Shown here one piece after another: positions 44,583 to 53,568 of a stretch of DNA of 64,000 nucleotides; within the stretch, counting starts at the first letter, position 1; the number at the start of each line of letters is the position of its first letter. The notes under the pieces were generated by a model that was not told the DNA's origin, made no database searches, and was given only the letters and a program-made list of their open reading frames with translations. The stretch is from NCBI GenBank assembly GCA_965229445.1, contig OZ245876.1:3162001-3226000 (forward strand), given 5' to 3'. The stretch is from Owenweeksia sp965229445. GTDB lineage: Bacteria > Bacteroidota > Bacteroidia > Flavobacteriales > Schleiferiaceae. The position numbers and the translations under genes are program-made.

Positions 44583-44996
44583 ATGCAAAAAGTTTTTTTT
44601 GCTTTTTCCCTCATGGCTTATGCTTCCCTCCTTACTTCTATCAAAGCTCAGGATTCTTATAGTTTAACAATAAGCTTCACCAATGTCAGTGCGGTAGGAG
44701 ACAGTAAGCTATACATTCAAGTTTTGGATGAATCGCAAGAGTTCACCTCCAATCATATTATTGACGCGACTAAAGGAACAACTCTAAAGGTGCCTGATTT
44801 AAAAAAGGGCCGCTACTTTGTCCGTGTTTTTCAGGACTTGAACAATGATGGAGAATTGAGTACGAATTATATCGGTATACCCAATGAGCCCTATGGCTTC
44901 AGTAATAATGTACGCCCCATGTTTGGCCCTCCCAAAACCAAAGACATGCTATTTCTCCTTGATAAAGACATGGAGATGACTATTGAGCTTAAGTAG
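44583..44996 (+). CDS. DUF2141 family secreted protein
   Basis: 137 residues with a signal peptide (FAFSLMAYASLLTSIKAQ). The mature part has the DUF2141 layout: SKLYIQVLDESQEF, VPDLKKGRYFVRVFQDLNND, GELSTNYIGIPNEPYGFSNN and the terminal strand DKDMEMTIEL. The family is periplasmic or outer-membrane-associated, of unknown function, and frequent in Bacteroidota. Probably co-transcribed with the CHU_C gene. Confidence 0.85.
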   Translation: MQKVFFAFSLMAYASLLTSIKAQDSYSLTISFTNVSAVGDSKLYIQVLDESQEFTSNHIIDATKGTTLKVPDLKKGRYFVRVFQDLNNDGELSTNYIGIPNEPYGFSNNVRPMFGPPKTKDMLFLLDKDMEMTIELK

Positions 44997-45133
44997 ACTA
45001 TATCTCCGTATATCAGTTCAAATCATTGTGGCTAGTCCGCCAGCGTTAATAAGATTGGTTGTAACTAATAGCCTAAATTTTTCATTCTGCCATGAGTTAG
45101 TTAACTTTTGTTATTCAAAAGAGGAGATGCAGC

Positions 45134-47335
45134 ATGGGCAGAACTATCATTGTTTCCAATCGTCTTCCGGTTAATATCCTGAGAGGCTCAGATGGAAAGC
45201 TGACCTATCGTGCCAGTGCGGGTGGCCTGGCCACGGGCTTAAGCTCCATCTACAGTCAGGAGAATAACCTTTGGATAGGCTGGCCCGGCACTCACCTGAG
45301 CTCTGAAGCTGATCGTGAGCAAACCACAGAAGAATTGGGCTTACACAATATGCTGCCAGTCTTCCTGACACCGCAAGAAATTCATGACTATTACGAGGGA
45401 TTTAGCAATGAAACCCTGTGGCCTACCTTCCATTACTTCATTGAATATACTATGTACAATGAAGATCACTGGAATACCTATTGTGAAGTCAATCAGAAGT
45501 TTTGTGAAAAGCTAGTAGAAGTTGCCGGTCCGGAAGATACTATTTGGGTGCACGATTATCACTTATTGCTGTTGCCGGAAATGCTGCGTAAGAAACTACC
45601 CAATGCCAGTATAGGTCTCTTTTTACACATTCCCTTTCCTTCATTTGAAGTTTTCCGCTTATTACCCTGGCGCCAGCAATTATTGGACGGCATGCTAGGT
45701 AGCGACCTGATTGGTCTGCATACGTATGACGATATGCGTCACTTTCTTAGTGCCGTAAACCGCCTGAGTTTTTTGGGCAACAAACGTGGAGAAATTCTCA
45801 AAGGAACCAGAAGTATTACCGTCGATTCCTTTCCCATGGGAATCGACTATGATAAATATGCTGCCGCGGCCGCTTCGCCAGATACCTTGAGCAGAGAAGT
45901 AAAATACCGCACCTCGCTGGGTGAAGTTAAAATAATGATCTCCATCGATCGTCTGGATTATTCCAAGGGCATTCCGGCCCGCTTAAAATGCTTTGACTCT
46001 TTTTTAAATCAGCATCCGGAATATCAGGGCAAGGTCTCATTTCTCATGGTGGTGGTACCATCGCGCGACAGCGTGGATAAATACAGACACTTAAAAGAGG
46101 AGGTGGATCTTCTGGTAGGGAGAATTAACGGAAAATATGGAACGGTAAACTGGACCCCAATCCACTATTTCTATCGCAGTTTTAGCCTGGCAGACCTATC
46201 TGCCTTTTATCGCATGGCAGACGTAGCTCTGGTAACGCCCATGCGCGATGGTATGAATTTGGTAGCCAAAGAATATGTTGCCAGCAGGTTGGATAAGAAA
46301 GGCGTCCTGATCTTAAGTGAAATGGCTGGAGCCTCCAAAGAACTGTCAGAGGCCATTATTGTCAATCCAAACGACAAGCAGCAAATGGTAGAAGCTATAT
46401 ACCAGGCCCTTACCATGCCGGAAGAACAGCAACAGAAGAGCATGGAGCTGATGCAGACCACGCTTCAACATTATAATATAAATCATTGGGTTAGTCTTTT
46501 TCTTACCCGCTTATCAGAAATTAAGAATCACCAAAAAGCCCTAGCCACAAGAATGCTGAACGAAGAAGGAATAGCAAGATTGGTAGATGACTATCAGTCC
46601 AGTGATAAACGACTATTATTTTTGGACTACGACGGAACCCTGACCAATTTCAACAAAGATCCTGAGAAGGCAAAGCCGGATCAGGAACTATTGGATTTGC
46701 TGCGATATTTAGCGGATGACGAAGCCAATGAAGTGGTGGTAATTAGTGGTAGAGACCGGGATAGTCTCGAAAATTGGCTCGGTCATTTGAATGTACATCT
46801 TATTTGCGAGCATGGTGTATTCACGAGGAAAATCGGCCAGGATTGGGAGATAGAAAAGATTGACAGTAGCTGGAAAAAAGAAATTAGAGACAACCTTGAA
46901 GTTTACGTAAACCGCACTCCCGGCTCTTTTATTGAAGAGAAACAATACTCCCTGGCCTGGCATTTCAGAAGAGTAGAAGCAGGTTTAGGGGAATTGCGTA
47001 GCCGAGAGATTATCAGTCACTTGCGTTATCTTACCGACGACCGGGATCTTCAGGTGCTGGATGGGAACAAGGTGGTTGAAATAAAGAACATGCAAGTGAA
47101 CAAAGGCACTGCAGCAAGTGAATTTGTAGATGACTTTCCAGCCGACTTCATTATGGCCATCGGCGATGATCATACTGATGAAGATACTTTTAGAGCAATG
47201 CCGAGTGATGCTTATACCATAAAAGTAGGCACGCTGCGCTCCGAGGCACTGTATAGTGTTCCAAATGTGGAGACTGTCCGTGATATGCTCGGTAGGATGG
47301 TGCGGGTGAAACGCAGTTCTTCAAGCAAGGTCTAG
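45134..47335 (+). CDS. Fused trehalose-6-phosphate synthase / trehalose-6-phosphate phosphatase
   Basis: A 733-residue fusion making trehalose from UDP-glucose and glucose-6-phosphate. Residues 1-~475 are a GT20 domain (TIIVSNRLPVN, ASAGGLATGLS, NNLWIGWPG, VHDYHLLLLPEMLR, SIDRLDYSKGIPARL, RDGMNLVAKEYVA). Residues ~490-733 are the HAD-type OtsB phosphatase, with DYDGTLTNF near residue 498, VISGRDRDSLENWL, the Lys-bearing VNKGTAASEF and GDDHTDEDTF. Single-chain OtsA-OtsB enzymes are common in Bacteroidota. A good Shine-Dalgarno (GAGGAG, about 9 bases before the ATG) is present, unusual here. Confidence 0.95.
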   Translation: MGRTIIVSNRLPVNILRGSDGKLTYRASAGGLATGLSSIYSQENNLWIGWPGTHLSSEADREQTTEELGLHNMLPVFLTPQEIHDYYEGFSNETLWPTFHYFIEYTMYNEDHWNTYCEVNQKFCEKLVEVAGPEDTIWVHDYHLLLLPEMLRKKLPNASIGLFLHIPFPSFEVFRLLPWRQQLLDGMLGSDLIGLHTYDDMRHFLSAVNRLSFLGNKRGEILKGTRSITVDSFPMGIDYDKYAAAAASPDTLSREVKYRTSLGEVKIMISIDRLDYSKGIPARLKCFDSFLNQHPEYQGKVSFLMVVVPSRDSVDKYRHLKEEVDLLVGRINGKYGTVNWTPIHYFYRSFSLADLSAFYRMADVALVTPMRDGMNLVAKEYVASRLDKKGVLILSEMAGASKELSEAIIVNPNDKQQMVEAIYQALTMPEEQQQKSMELMQTTLQHYNINHWVSLFLTRLSEIKNHQKALATRMLNEEGIARLVDDYQSSDKRLLFLDYDGTLTNFNKDPEKAKPDQELLDLLRYLADDEANEVVVISGRDRDSLENWLGHLNVHLICEHGVFTRKIGQDWEIEKIDSSWKKEIRDNLEVYVNRTPGSFIEEKQYSLAWHFRRVEAGLGELRSREIISHLRYLTDDRDLQVLDGNKVVEIKNMQVNKGTAASEFVDDFPADFIMAIGDDHTDEDTFRAMPSDAYTIKVGTLRSEALYSVPNVETVRDMLGRMVRVKRSSSSKV

Positions 47336-47336
47336 T

Positions 47337-47852
47337 TTAATCCTTTAGCCAGCCTGAATACATCACGTAATTATTGGCAATACGGTCTATCTCTCCAGTG
47401 ATTAGCTCCGCGCTGATATCTTTAACTTTTTTGGCCGGTACTCCTGCATAAATGCTGCCGGATTCTATGTGTGTGCCTTGTAAAACTACCGCCCCAGCAG
47501 CCACAATAGAATTGCTCTCTACTACACAGTCATCCATTACGATAGCACCCATACCAATGAGTACATTGTCTTTGATGGTGCAACCATGCACCACGGCATT
47601 ATGACCAATTGATACCTTGTTCCCAATATTTAGCGGAGATTTTTGATAGGTGCAGTGAAGCGTGGCGTTATCCTGAACATTAACCCGATCACCAATTTTG
47701 ACATAATGTACGTCGCCCCTGATTACTGCATTATACCAAAAGCTGCACTCATCACCGGTTTCTACCTCCCCGATAATGGTGGCATTTTCAGCAATAAAGC
47801 AATTATTACCAAATCTGGGATGCTTTCCGTTTACCTCTCGAATAAGGGCCAT
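47337..47852 (-). CDS. Gamma-class carbonic anhydrase-like hexapeptide protein
   Basis: From ATG 47852 the protein has 171 residues, a left-handed beta-helix built of hexapeptide repeats (ENATIIGEVETGDECSFWYN, VIRGDVHYVKIGDRVNVQDN, VSIGHNAVVHGCTIKDN). Zn-type histidines appear in DVHYV, ATLHC and IGHNAVVHG, as in YrdA/CaiE-type proteins. True carbonic anhydrase activity is uncertain in this group. The longer frame to 47882 runs into the -7 box TACCTTTG (47887-47880), so it is rejected. Stop codons of this gene and the trehalose gene are one base apart. Confidence 0.92.
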   Translation of the reverse strand: MALIREVNGKHPRFGNNCFIAENATIIGEVETGDECSFWYNAVIRGDVHYVKIGDRVNVQDNATLHCTYQKSPLNIGNKVSIGHNAVVHGCTIKDNVLIGMGAIVMDDCVVESNSIVAAGAVVLQGTHIESGSIYAGVPAKKVKDISAELITGEIDRIANNYVMYSGWLKD

Positions 47853-47879
47853 AATAGAGATTCTTGATGATTGTAAATT

Positions 47880-47925
47880 CAAAGGTAATCAACATGGCTC
47901 ATCCTTTTCGCGTGCGTTATCTTTG
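47880..47925. promoter_or_regulatory. Divergent -7 boxes for the carbonic anhydrase-like and NifU-like genes
   Basis: TACCTTTG (minus, 47887-47880) lies 27 bases before the ATG at 47852, and TATCTTTG (plus, 47918-47925) lies 17 bases before the ATG at 47943. Both fit TAnnTTTG and lie within one 90-bp divergent gap. Confidence 0.55.
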
Positions 47926-47942
47926 CCAAAAATGACAATACC

Positions 47943-48566
47943 ATGACGGATCAAAAAGTTCCCGTAAGCGTGTATGCCGAAATGACCCCCAATCCGGCGG
48001 TCTTGAAGTTTGTGGCCAATCAACGACTGGTAGATCAGGATTCTGTGGAGCTTAGAAATATTGAGGAGGCTCAGGTATCTCCCCTCGCCACGAAACTCTT
48101 TCATTACCCCTTTGTAAAAGAAGTCTTTATCTCGGGTAATTTTGTTGCTGTCACCAAATACGACATTGTTGAGTGGGAGGAAGTGACGCTTGAAATTCGT
48201 GAAATGCTGAGGGACTTTTTGGCTGATGGTGGAAAGGTATTGCAAGCCACTCCATCAGAAAATACAGCGGAAGCGGAGCAAAAGCTAAGCCTTGAAGAAT
48301 ATCCTGAACTCAAGGATCCGGCCGATTGGGAAGAAATAGAAAAGAAAATTGCGTCCATTCTGGATGAATTTGTAAAACCAGCGGTGGAGCAAGACGGCGG
48401 AAATATCAAATTCCTGCAACTGGAAGGTGAAACTGTAAAAGTATTGCTGCAAGGTGCATGTTCTGGATGTCCCTCTTCCACCCAAACTCTTCGTCAGGGT
48501 ATACAAAACCTTCTAGATCAAATGTTACCCGGTCAGATAAAAAATGTCGAAGCCGTTAACGGTTAG
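47943..48566 (+). CDS. NifU/Nfu-type Fe-S cluster scaffold
   Basis: 207 residues. The N-terminal Nfu_N domain (YAEMTPNPAVLKFVANQRLV, FVKEVFISGNFVAVTK) is followed by a linker and the C-terminal NifU domain (EFVKPAVEQDGGNIKFLQLE, then GACSGCPSSTQTLRQGI) with CxxC at Cys173 and Cys176, which holds a [4Fe-4S] cluster between two subunits. It delivers clusters to target apoproteins. Its stop overlaps that of the convergent desaturase gene by four bases. Confidence 0.95.
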   Translation: MTDQKVPVSVYAEMTPNPAVLKFVANQRLVDQDSVELRNIEEAQVSPLATKLFHYPFVKEVFISGNFVAVTKYDIVEWEEVTLEIREMLRDFLADGGKVLQATPSENTAEAEQKLSLEEYPELKDPADWEEIEKKIASILDEFVKPAVEQDGGNIKFLQLEGETVKVLLQGACSGCPSSTQTLRQGIQNLLDQMLPGQIKNVEAVNG

Positions 48567-49678
48567 GCCATAGACGGAACCGGCTGGGCCATATTGGAAA
48601 GGTGCCGTACATGTGCTGCCAGGGCATCTCTCATTCTTTGATACTCAAAATATGGCAGATTATACTCTGCCGCGGTTTCTCGCACTATTTTAGATATCTG
48701 AGGATAATGTATATGACAGATATTGGGAAATAGATGATGTTCTATTTGAAAGTTTAAACCGCCCACAAACCAACTTACCAATTTATTCTTACGTGCGAAA
48801 TTGGCCGTTGTCCTCAACTGATGTGCCATGAACTCCTCACTAATTTCACCTTCTTCCGGTTTGTCCATATTTTCAACATCCTCAACCATATGCGCTAACT
48901 GAAATACATAGCTCAATATACATCCGGCAATTAGATGCATTACGACAAATCCCAAAATCAACCAGTACCAGGCTACTGGTACCAGGAGTAAAGGCAATGC
49001 TATAAAAAGAGTGAAATACAGCGCCTTGGTAAAAATTAGCACGATCCACTCCCGCCGAATATCCTTGCGGCTAAAACCGCTTATTCCTGATCGATAATAA
49101 CGAAGTAGCTGCTTAAAATCTTTGGAAATCACCCAGTTAATAGTTAAAAGTCCATAAACTAGCGGACTATAAAACTTCTGGAATCTGTGCATTTTTTTCC
49201 ATTCCTGTGAAGGATGTAATCTGATGAGCCCTGATGTCTCCATATCCTCATCCATACCTTCAATATTGGTATAGGTATGATGCAAAACATTGTGCTGAAT
49301 CTTCCAGGTGGCCAGGTTACCACTAATAACGTAAATGGAAAAACTAACCAGGCGATTAATAATGCGGTTGCTGTGATATGCTCCGTGCGCTGCATCATGC
49401 ATTACACCCATACCTATGCCGCTCATCCCTAATCCCATAATGGCAAAAAAGCTGAGCGTAAGGATCACTCCCGGCTGAATCGTAAGCATTAAAATATAGG
49501 GTACAAAGTAGAGACTCAACATGCCTATGGTCTTCCATAGCATGCGCACATCTCCTTTACTGGAGAGCTTGTTATCTTTGAAATATTCCCTTACGCGATT
49601 GGCGAGAACCTTACTAAAGGAGTCTTTCGCAGGGCGAGGAAAGCGTACTTGTGTGAGGGTATTTTCCATACTGTTCAT
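48563..49678 (-). CDS. Membrane fatty-acid desaturase
   Basis: 371 residues with four main membrane segments and three histidine boxes for the di-iron centre: HDAAH (94-98), HNVLHH (129-134) and QIEHH (311-315), the last in the front-end/linoleoyl type form NFQIEHHLFPNICHIHYP. It introduces a double bond in acyl chains, probably as a membrane-fluidity response. The ATG at 49678 is used; ATG at 49669 is possible. It diverges from pgi across a 78-base gap holding an inverted repeat. Confidence 0.93.
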   Translation of the reverse strand: MNSMENTLTQVRFPRPAKDSFSKVLANRVREYFKDNKLSSKGDVRMLWKTIGMLSLYFVPYILMLTIQPGVILTLSFFAIMGLGMSGIGMGVMHDAAHGAYHSNRIINRLVSFSIYVISGNLATWKIQHNVLHHTYTNIEGMDEDMETSGLIRLHPSQEWKKMHRFQKFYSPLVYGLLTINWVISKDFKQLLRYYRSGISGFSRKDIRREWIVLIFTKALYFTLFIALPLLLVPVAWYWLILGFVVMHLIAGCILSYVFQLAHMVEDVENMDKPEEGEISEEFMAHQLRTTANFARKNKLVSWFVGGLNFQIEHHLFPNICHIHYPQISKIVRETAAEYNLPYFEYQRMRDALAAHVRHLSNMAQPVPSMA

Positions 49679-49699
49679 TAAAATCTAATCAATTCTAAA

Positions 49700-49718
49700 C
49701 TTACACTTCGGGTGTAAG
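49700..49718. promoter_or_regulatory. Inverted repeat in the desaturase/pgi divergent gap
   Basis: CTTACAC (49700-49706), a 5-base loop TTCGG, and GTGTAAG (49712-49718) form a perfect 7-bp dyad. It sits 22 bases upstream of the desaturase ATG and 12 bases before a pgi -7-like box TAATTTTG (49731-49738). It could be an operator or a small RNA hairpin. Confidence 0.45.
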
Positions 49719-49756
49719 ATTGGTTCCAATTAATTTTGGCGAAAATAGTTTAAACT

Positions 49757-51394
49757 ATGTTACCAAAGCTTAATCCAACCCAAACTCAAGCCTGGAAGAG
49801 CCTAACCGATCATTTTAACTCTTCCAAACACTCCCATCTTCGGGATATGTTTAAAGCTGATTCTGAGCGATTCACAAAGTTTTCTACCGTATTTGAAGGA
49901 ATTATTTGGGACTTTTCAAAAAATCGCATCGATAATAAAACGCTGGATTTACTAGAGCAATTGTTTAATGAATGTGGCGTAGCTGAAGCTGTGGATGCGC
50001 AGTTCACTGGTCAGGTAATTAATGAAACCGAAAAGAGAGCCGTACTCCACACCGCCTTGCGCAATTTCTCGAATCGGCCGGTAATGCTTGACGGTGAAGA
50101 CGTGATGCCTGCGGTAAAGGCTGAGTTAAAGAAAATGAAGTTATTCAGTCAAAAGCTTCAGGCTGGAGATTGGAAAGGCTATACCGGAAAATCGATCACT
50201 GATATCGTAAATATAGGCATCGGTGGATCAGACTTGGGTCCCGCCATGATGTATGAGGCCTTAAAACCCTATCATCTGAGCAGGCTGAACTGCCACTTCG
50301 TTTCAAATATCGACGAAGCTCACATCCGTGAAACCTTAAAAAATCTGGATACGGAGACGACTTTATTTATAATTGCCTCCAAAACTTTTACCACTCAGGA
50401 AACCATGACCAACGCCATGACGGCACGCAAATGGTTTCTTGAAAAGGCTCCTGAGCAAGCCATAGCCCAACATTTTGTCGCCGTGAGTACCAATGAAGAA
50501 AAGGTCAGTGAGTTTGGTATCGACACCAGGAATATGTTTGTGTTTTGGGATTGGGTTGGTGGTCGATATTCCGTTTGGTCTACCATCGGTTTGAGTTTGT
50601 GCTGCGGTATCGGCTATGAAAATTTCGAAGCCATTCTGCAGGGTGCGTTCAGTATGGACGAGCATTTTAGAACCGAATCATTTCGTAAAAACATTCCTAT
50701 GCTCATGGCGGCCATTGGCATTTGGTATGTTAACTTTTGTGGAGCTGAATCTGAGGCTATTATTCCCTATCAGCAAAACCTCCATCGATTCGCCGCCTAC
50801 TTTCAGCAGGGAAATATGGAAAGTAATGGCAAAAGTGTTGATCGCAATGGCCGTCCGGTAACTTATAACACCGGGCCAATTGTTTGGGGAGAGCCCGGCA
50901 CAAATGGGCAACATGCATTTTTTCAGTTAATTCATCAGGGCACCAGACTAATCCCTTGTGATTTCATTGGCTTTGTTAATTCACATTATCCCGATGCGGA
51001 TCATCAAAATAAATTAATGGCCAACTTTTTTGCGCAAACCGAAGCGCTGATGAAAGGTTGCAGTTTCGAAGAGGTGAGCCAGGGAGTTGAGGACGACAGC
51101 CTGGAAGCCAGACAAGTACCCTACAGAATTTTTGAAGGAAATAAACCCACCACCAGTATCTTAGGGAATATCCTGGATCCATTCACTTTGGGAATACTGG
51201 TGGCCGCTTATGAGCACAAGATCTTTGTTCAGGGGGTAGTTTGGAATATCTACTCCTATGATCAGTGGGGAGTGGAACTAGGTAAAAAGCTAGCTAATCA
51301 AATATTACCAGAACTCCAACAGGCCAAGTCTGTAGATGCTCATGACGTCTCAACGAATGCCTTGATAAATTTTTACCTTCAAAACAGAAACTAG
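49757..51394 (+). CDS. pgi: Glucose-6-phosphate isomerase
   Basis: Interconverts glucose-6-phosphate and fructose-6-phosphate in glycolysis. The 545-residue protein has the family landmarks IVNIGIGGSDLGPAMMYEAL, the SKTFTTQETMTNA phosphate loop, VWDWVGGRYSVWS-like FWDWVGGRYSVWSTIG, GEPGTNGQHAFFQLIHQGT with catalytic Glu and His, and the terminal VVWNIYSYDQWGVELGK with the catalytic Lys. Full length with no defects. Confidence 0.98.
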   Translation: MLPKLNPTQTQAWKSLTDHFNSSKHSHLRDMFKADSERFTKFSTVFEGIIWDFSKNRIDNKTLDLLEQLFNECGVAEAVDAQFTGQVINETEKRAVLHTALRNFSNRPVMLDGEDVMPAVKAELKKMKLFSQKLQAGDWKGYTGKSITDIVNIGIGGSDLGPAMMYEALKPYHLSRLNCHFVSNIDEAHIRETLKNLDTETTLFIIASKTFTTQETMTNAMTARKWFLEKAPEQAIAQHFVAVSTNEEKVSEFGIDTRNMFVFWDWVGGRYSVWSTIGLSLCCGIGYENFEAILQGAFSMDEHFRTESFRKNIPMLMAAIGIWYVNFCGAESEAIIPYQQNLHRFAAYFQQGNMESNGKSVDRNGRPVTYNTGPIVWGEPGTNGQHAFFQLIHQGTRLIPCDFIGFVNSHYPDADHQNKLMANFFAQTEALMKGCSFEEVSQGVEDDSLEARQVPYRIFEGNKPTTSILGNILDPFTLGILVAAYEHKIFVQGVVWNIYSYDQWGVELGKKLANQILPELQQAKSVDAHDVSTNALINFYLQNRN

Positions 51395-51596
51395 TTAAGT
51401 GTAGTTGATTTCCACATTATGTTGGCGGAATACTCATTAACTTAGCCTCCACACAGTAATTTCAGTGAACTTACTTAAACTCATCTATCTGATTATCTGT
51501 GCTTAACAACAGATTATTGCGAATTAGTTCTACCGAGTATAAAATGGGTTTCAGAATTGCTTTACTTCAATTGTCAAAATCAAAATTCCTAAAACC

Positions 51597-52466
51597 ATGA
51601 GAAAAGTGTTTTTAATCGGGTTGTTGATCCCGCTCCTTATCGCCTGCAATCAGGAAATAAAGGAAGAAAATCAGCGATTGAATACGGAAAACGAAGAGTT
51701 AATGCGGGAGAATCAGGAAAAGGATTCCCTAATCAATGATTTCGTGACCTCCTTTACTCGCATCCAGGAAAATCTGGCTACTATTCGGGAGAAAGAAGAA
51801 CGAATTCAGGCAGCCAAGGAAGGTAACCTGGAAACTTCACTAGACCAACGTGAGGAGATTATCCGCGATGTGGAAGCCATTAATGAGCTGCTATCTGAGA
51901 ACCGTCAGAGTATTGCTGGTTTGCAAGACAAGCTAAAGCGCTACAAGTATGAAAACTCGAAGTTTAAAAGAATGGTGAGTGACCTCAGTAAGCAAGTTGA
52001 GGTGAAAGATTCACAAGTGGTATTTCTAAAAGAAAACCTGGCCACCATGAACTTTGAGATGGAGGATCTGAACAATAAATATGTCATGTCTGAAGAGCAA
52101 CGCATGCAGCAGGAACAGATGCTTAAAGCTCAAGAGGAAGCCTTAAACACTGCATACTACGCGGTGGGAACGTCTAAGGAACTCAACGAGAACAACGTGG
52201 TAGATAAAAAAGGCGGTTTTATCGGTATTGGCAAAACCAAATCTGTTGCCGAAGATTTTAACCGTGATTATTTCACCAAAATTGATATATCCAAGACTAC
52301 TCTTATCCCTATGAATCTGGAAGATGATGATGTTAAAATTATTAGCAATCACCCTACTGAATCATGGAAATGGGTGATGGAAGAAAATAAAGTAAAGAGT
52401 CTTGAGATTGTTGATGCAGAAAAATTCTGGTCAGCTACAAAGTATCTCGTGGTTTTGGTTGATTAA
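51597..52466 (+). CDS. Coiled-coil lipoprotein of unknown function
   Basis: 289 residues. Signal peptide with lipobox ending at Cys17 (LLIPLLIACNQ), then a long coiled coil (about 20-185) rich in Glu, Asn and Gln (ENQRLNTENEELMRENQEKD and on). A compact C-terminal domain begins near residue 195 (AVGTSKELNENNVVDKKGGF, later NHPTESWKWVMEENKVKSLE). This arrangement recurs in Bacteroidota as cell-surface or periplasmic spacers of unknown role. A terminator follows directly. A 202-base gap upstream (51395-51596) shows no gene. Confidence 0.75.
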   Translation: MRKVFLIGLLIPLLIACNQEIKEENQRLNTENEELMRENQEKDSLINDFVTSFTRIQENLATIREKEERIQAAKEGNLETSLDQREEIIRDVEAINELLSENRQSIAGLQDKLKRYKYENSKFKRMVSDLSKQVEVKDSQVVFLKENLATMNFEMEDLNNKYVMSEEQRMQQEQMLKAQEEALNTAYYAVGTSKELNENNVVDKKGGFIGIGKTKSVAEDFNRDYFTKIDISKTTLIPMNLEDDDVKIISNHPTESWKWVMEENKVKSLEIVDAEKFWSATKYLVVLVD

Positions 52467-52489
52467 GTACTAATGATACCAAAGCTCTG

Positions 52490-52517
52490 GCCCTCCCCAA
52501 AAAGGAGGGCTTTTTTT
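52490..52517 (+). terminator. Rho-independent terminator
   Basis: GCCCTCC (52490-52496) and GGAGGGC (52504-52510) form a perfect stem with a 7-base A-rich loop, followed by seven T. It ends the coiled-coil lipoprotein transcript. Confidence 0.95.
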
Positions 52518-52598
52518 ATGGTTATTGGCAGGAAATGATGGATTTTTGTAACTTAAGAGAAACTTCTAAAACTGTCCCAAAGCATTCACTATTCCCCT

Positions 52599-53096
52599 AT
52601 GCTGAACAATCGAAATGCCATTCTTATTTTTAGAGCATTGATGATCTCGCTTTTATGCATAATTGTGCTAGATCTTTTGTTCTCACAATTATCCGGAAGC
52701 ATTAAAGACTTTGCCGCAGGCCACAGACCTGCTGTTATCAGCGGAATTACTGCCTTGCTTTTAACCGTTCTCAACCCTCGATATTTTAGCTTTGTGGACG
52801 ACCACGAACTAATACACATACAATCCAGCTCTGGACTATGGTCGATTTTTGAACATGCTTCAGAAGTAAATTACACGCTTCCCAAAAGCTACATAAAGGA
52901 CTATGAGGTAACGGGAAAGGGTTTGAAAAGAAAGTTAACCTTGGCGCTCATAACTCCTTACAGGGGGTCATATCAGTATTCCTTTAAAATGGCTTTACTC
53001 AATTCTAAACAGGTGGCTCAGATTGAAAGTGCATTGGACAAGATTTTAAAAAGCACTTCTAAACACCAGAAAAGCGACCTGGCAAATGTGGTCTAA
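52599..53096 (+). CDS. Two-helix membrane protein with a small PH-like domain, unknown function
   Basis: 165 residues. Two membrane helices (ALMISLLCIIVLDLLFSQL; PAVISGITALLLTVLNPRYF) are followed by a beta-rich domain (FVDDHELIHIQSSSGLWSIF, YIKDYEVTGKGLKRKLTLAL) that ends in a helix (QVAQIESALDKILKS), the layout of bacterial PH-like domains. I recognise no named family. It stands between a terminator and the promoter of the next gene. Confidence 0.65.
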   Translation: MLNNRNAILIFRALMISLLCIIVLDLLFSQLSGSIKDFAAGHRPAVISGITALLLTVLNPRYFSFVDDHELIHIQSSSGLWSIFEHASEVNYTLPKSYIKDYEVTGKGLKRKLTLALITPYRGSYQYSFKMALLNSKQVAQIESALDKILKSTSKHQKSDLANVV

Positions 53097-53100
53097 TGTC

Positions 53101-53108
53101 TAACTTTG
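53101..53108 (+). promoter_or_regulatory. -7 box before the 53128 membrane gene and hflX
   Basis: TAACTTTG lies 19 bases before the ATG at 53128 and fits TAnnTTTG. It sits just after the stop of the gene at 52599. Confidence 0.5.
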
Positions 53109-53127
53109 CCCCTTATTCAATCACCTT

Positions 53128-53565
53128 ATGTACACTGGAATAAAACACCTTCATTCTTTTCTGCCTTATATCTTATTACTACTACTGGGCGTTGGTTTTT
53201 TGGTATTTCTGATCAAACGCTTCCGGGGTGGTGATTTTACGTCAGGAAATCGACAATTGGCTCTTTTTACTCTGATAGCTGCACATACGCAACTTGTTGT
53301 GGGTCTGATCTTGTATGCGATTAGCCCGGTAATCAAAGCTGCTTATGCCTCTGGAGAGTTAATGAGTGATGCTACGCAGCGTTTTTATGCCATCGAACAT
53401 TTGGGCGCAATGGTCATTGCGGTTGTCCTTATTACCATAGGTTATTCAAAATCCAAGCGCCAGAAAGAGGACGCCGGCAAATTTCGTGTCTTAAGCCTGT
53501 TTTACGGCCTGGCGTTAATTCTAATTCTTGCCCGTATTCCCTGGGACATATGGCCAGCCATATAG
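53128..53565 (+). CDS. Small four-helix membrane protein (often annotated cytochrome b-like)
   Basis: 145 residues with four hydrophobic segments (YILLLLLGVGFLVFLI, ALFTLIAAHTQLVVGLILYA, GAMVIAVVLITIGYS, LFYGLALILILARIPW). Histidines sit in or near helices (KHLHSF, AAHTQ, IEHLGA), which is the reason similar Bacteroidota proteins get a cytochrome b label, but a heme-binding pair is not proven. It ends 3 bases before hflX and is likely co-transcribed with it. Confidence 0.75.
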   Translation: MYTGIKHLHSFLPYILLLLLGVGFLVFLIKRFRGGDFTSGNRQLALFTLIAAHTQLVVGLILYAISPVIKAAYASGELMSDATQRFYAIEHLGAMVIAVVLITIGYSKSKRQKEDAGKFRVLSLFYGLALILILARIPWDIWPAI

Positions 53566-53568
53566 CCG

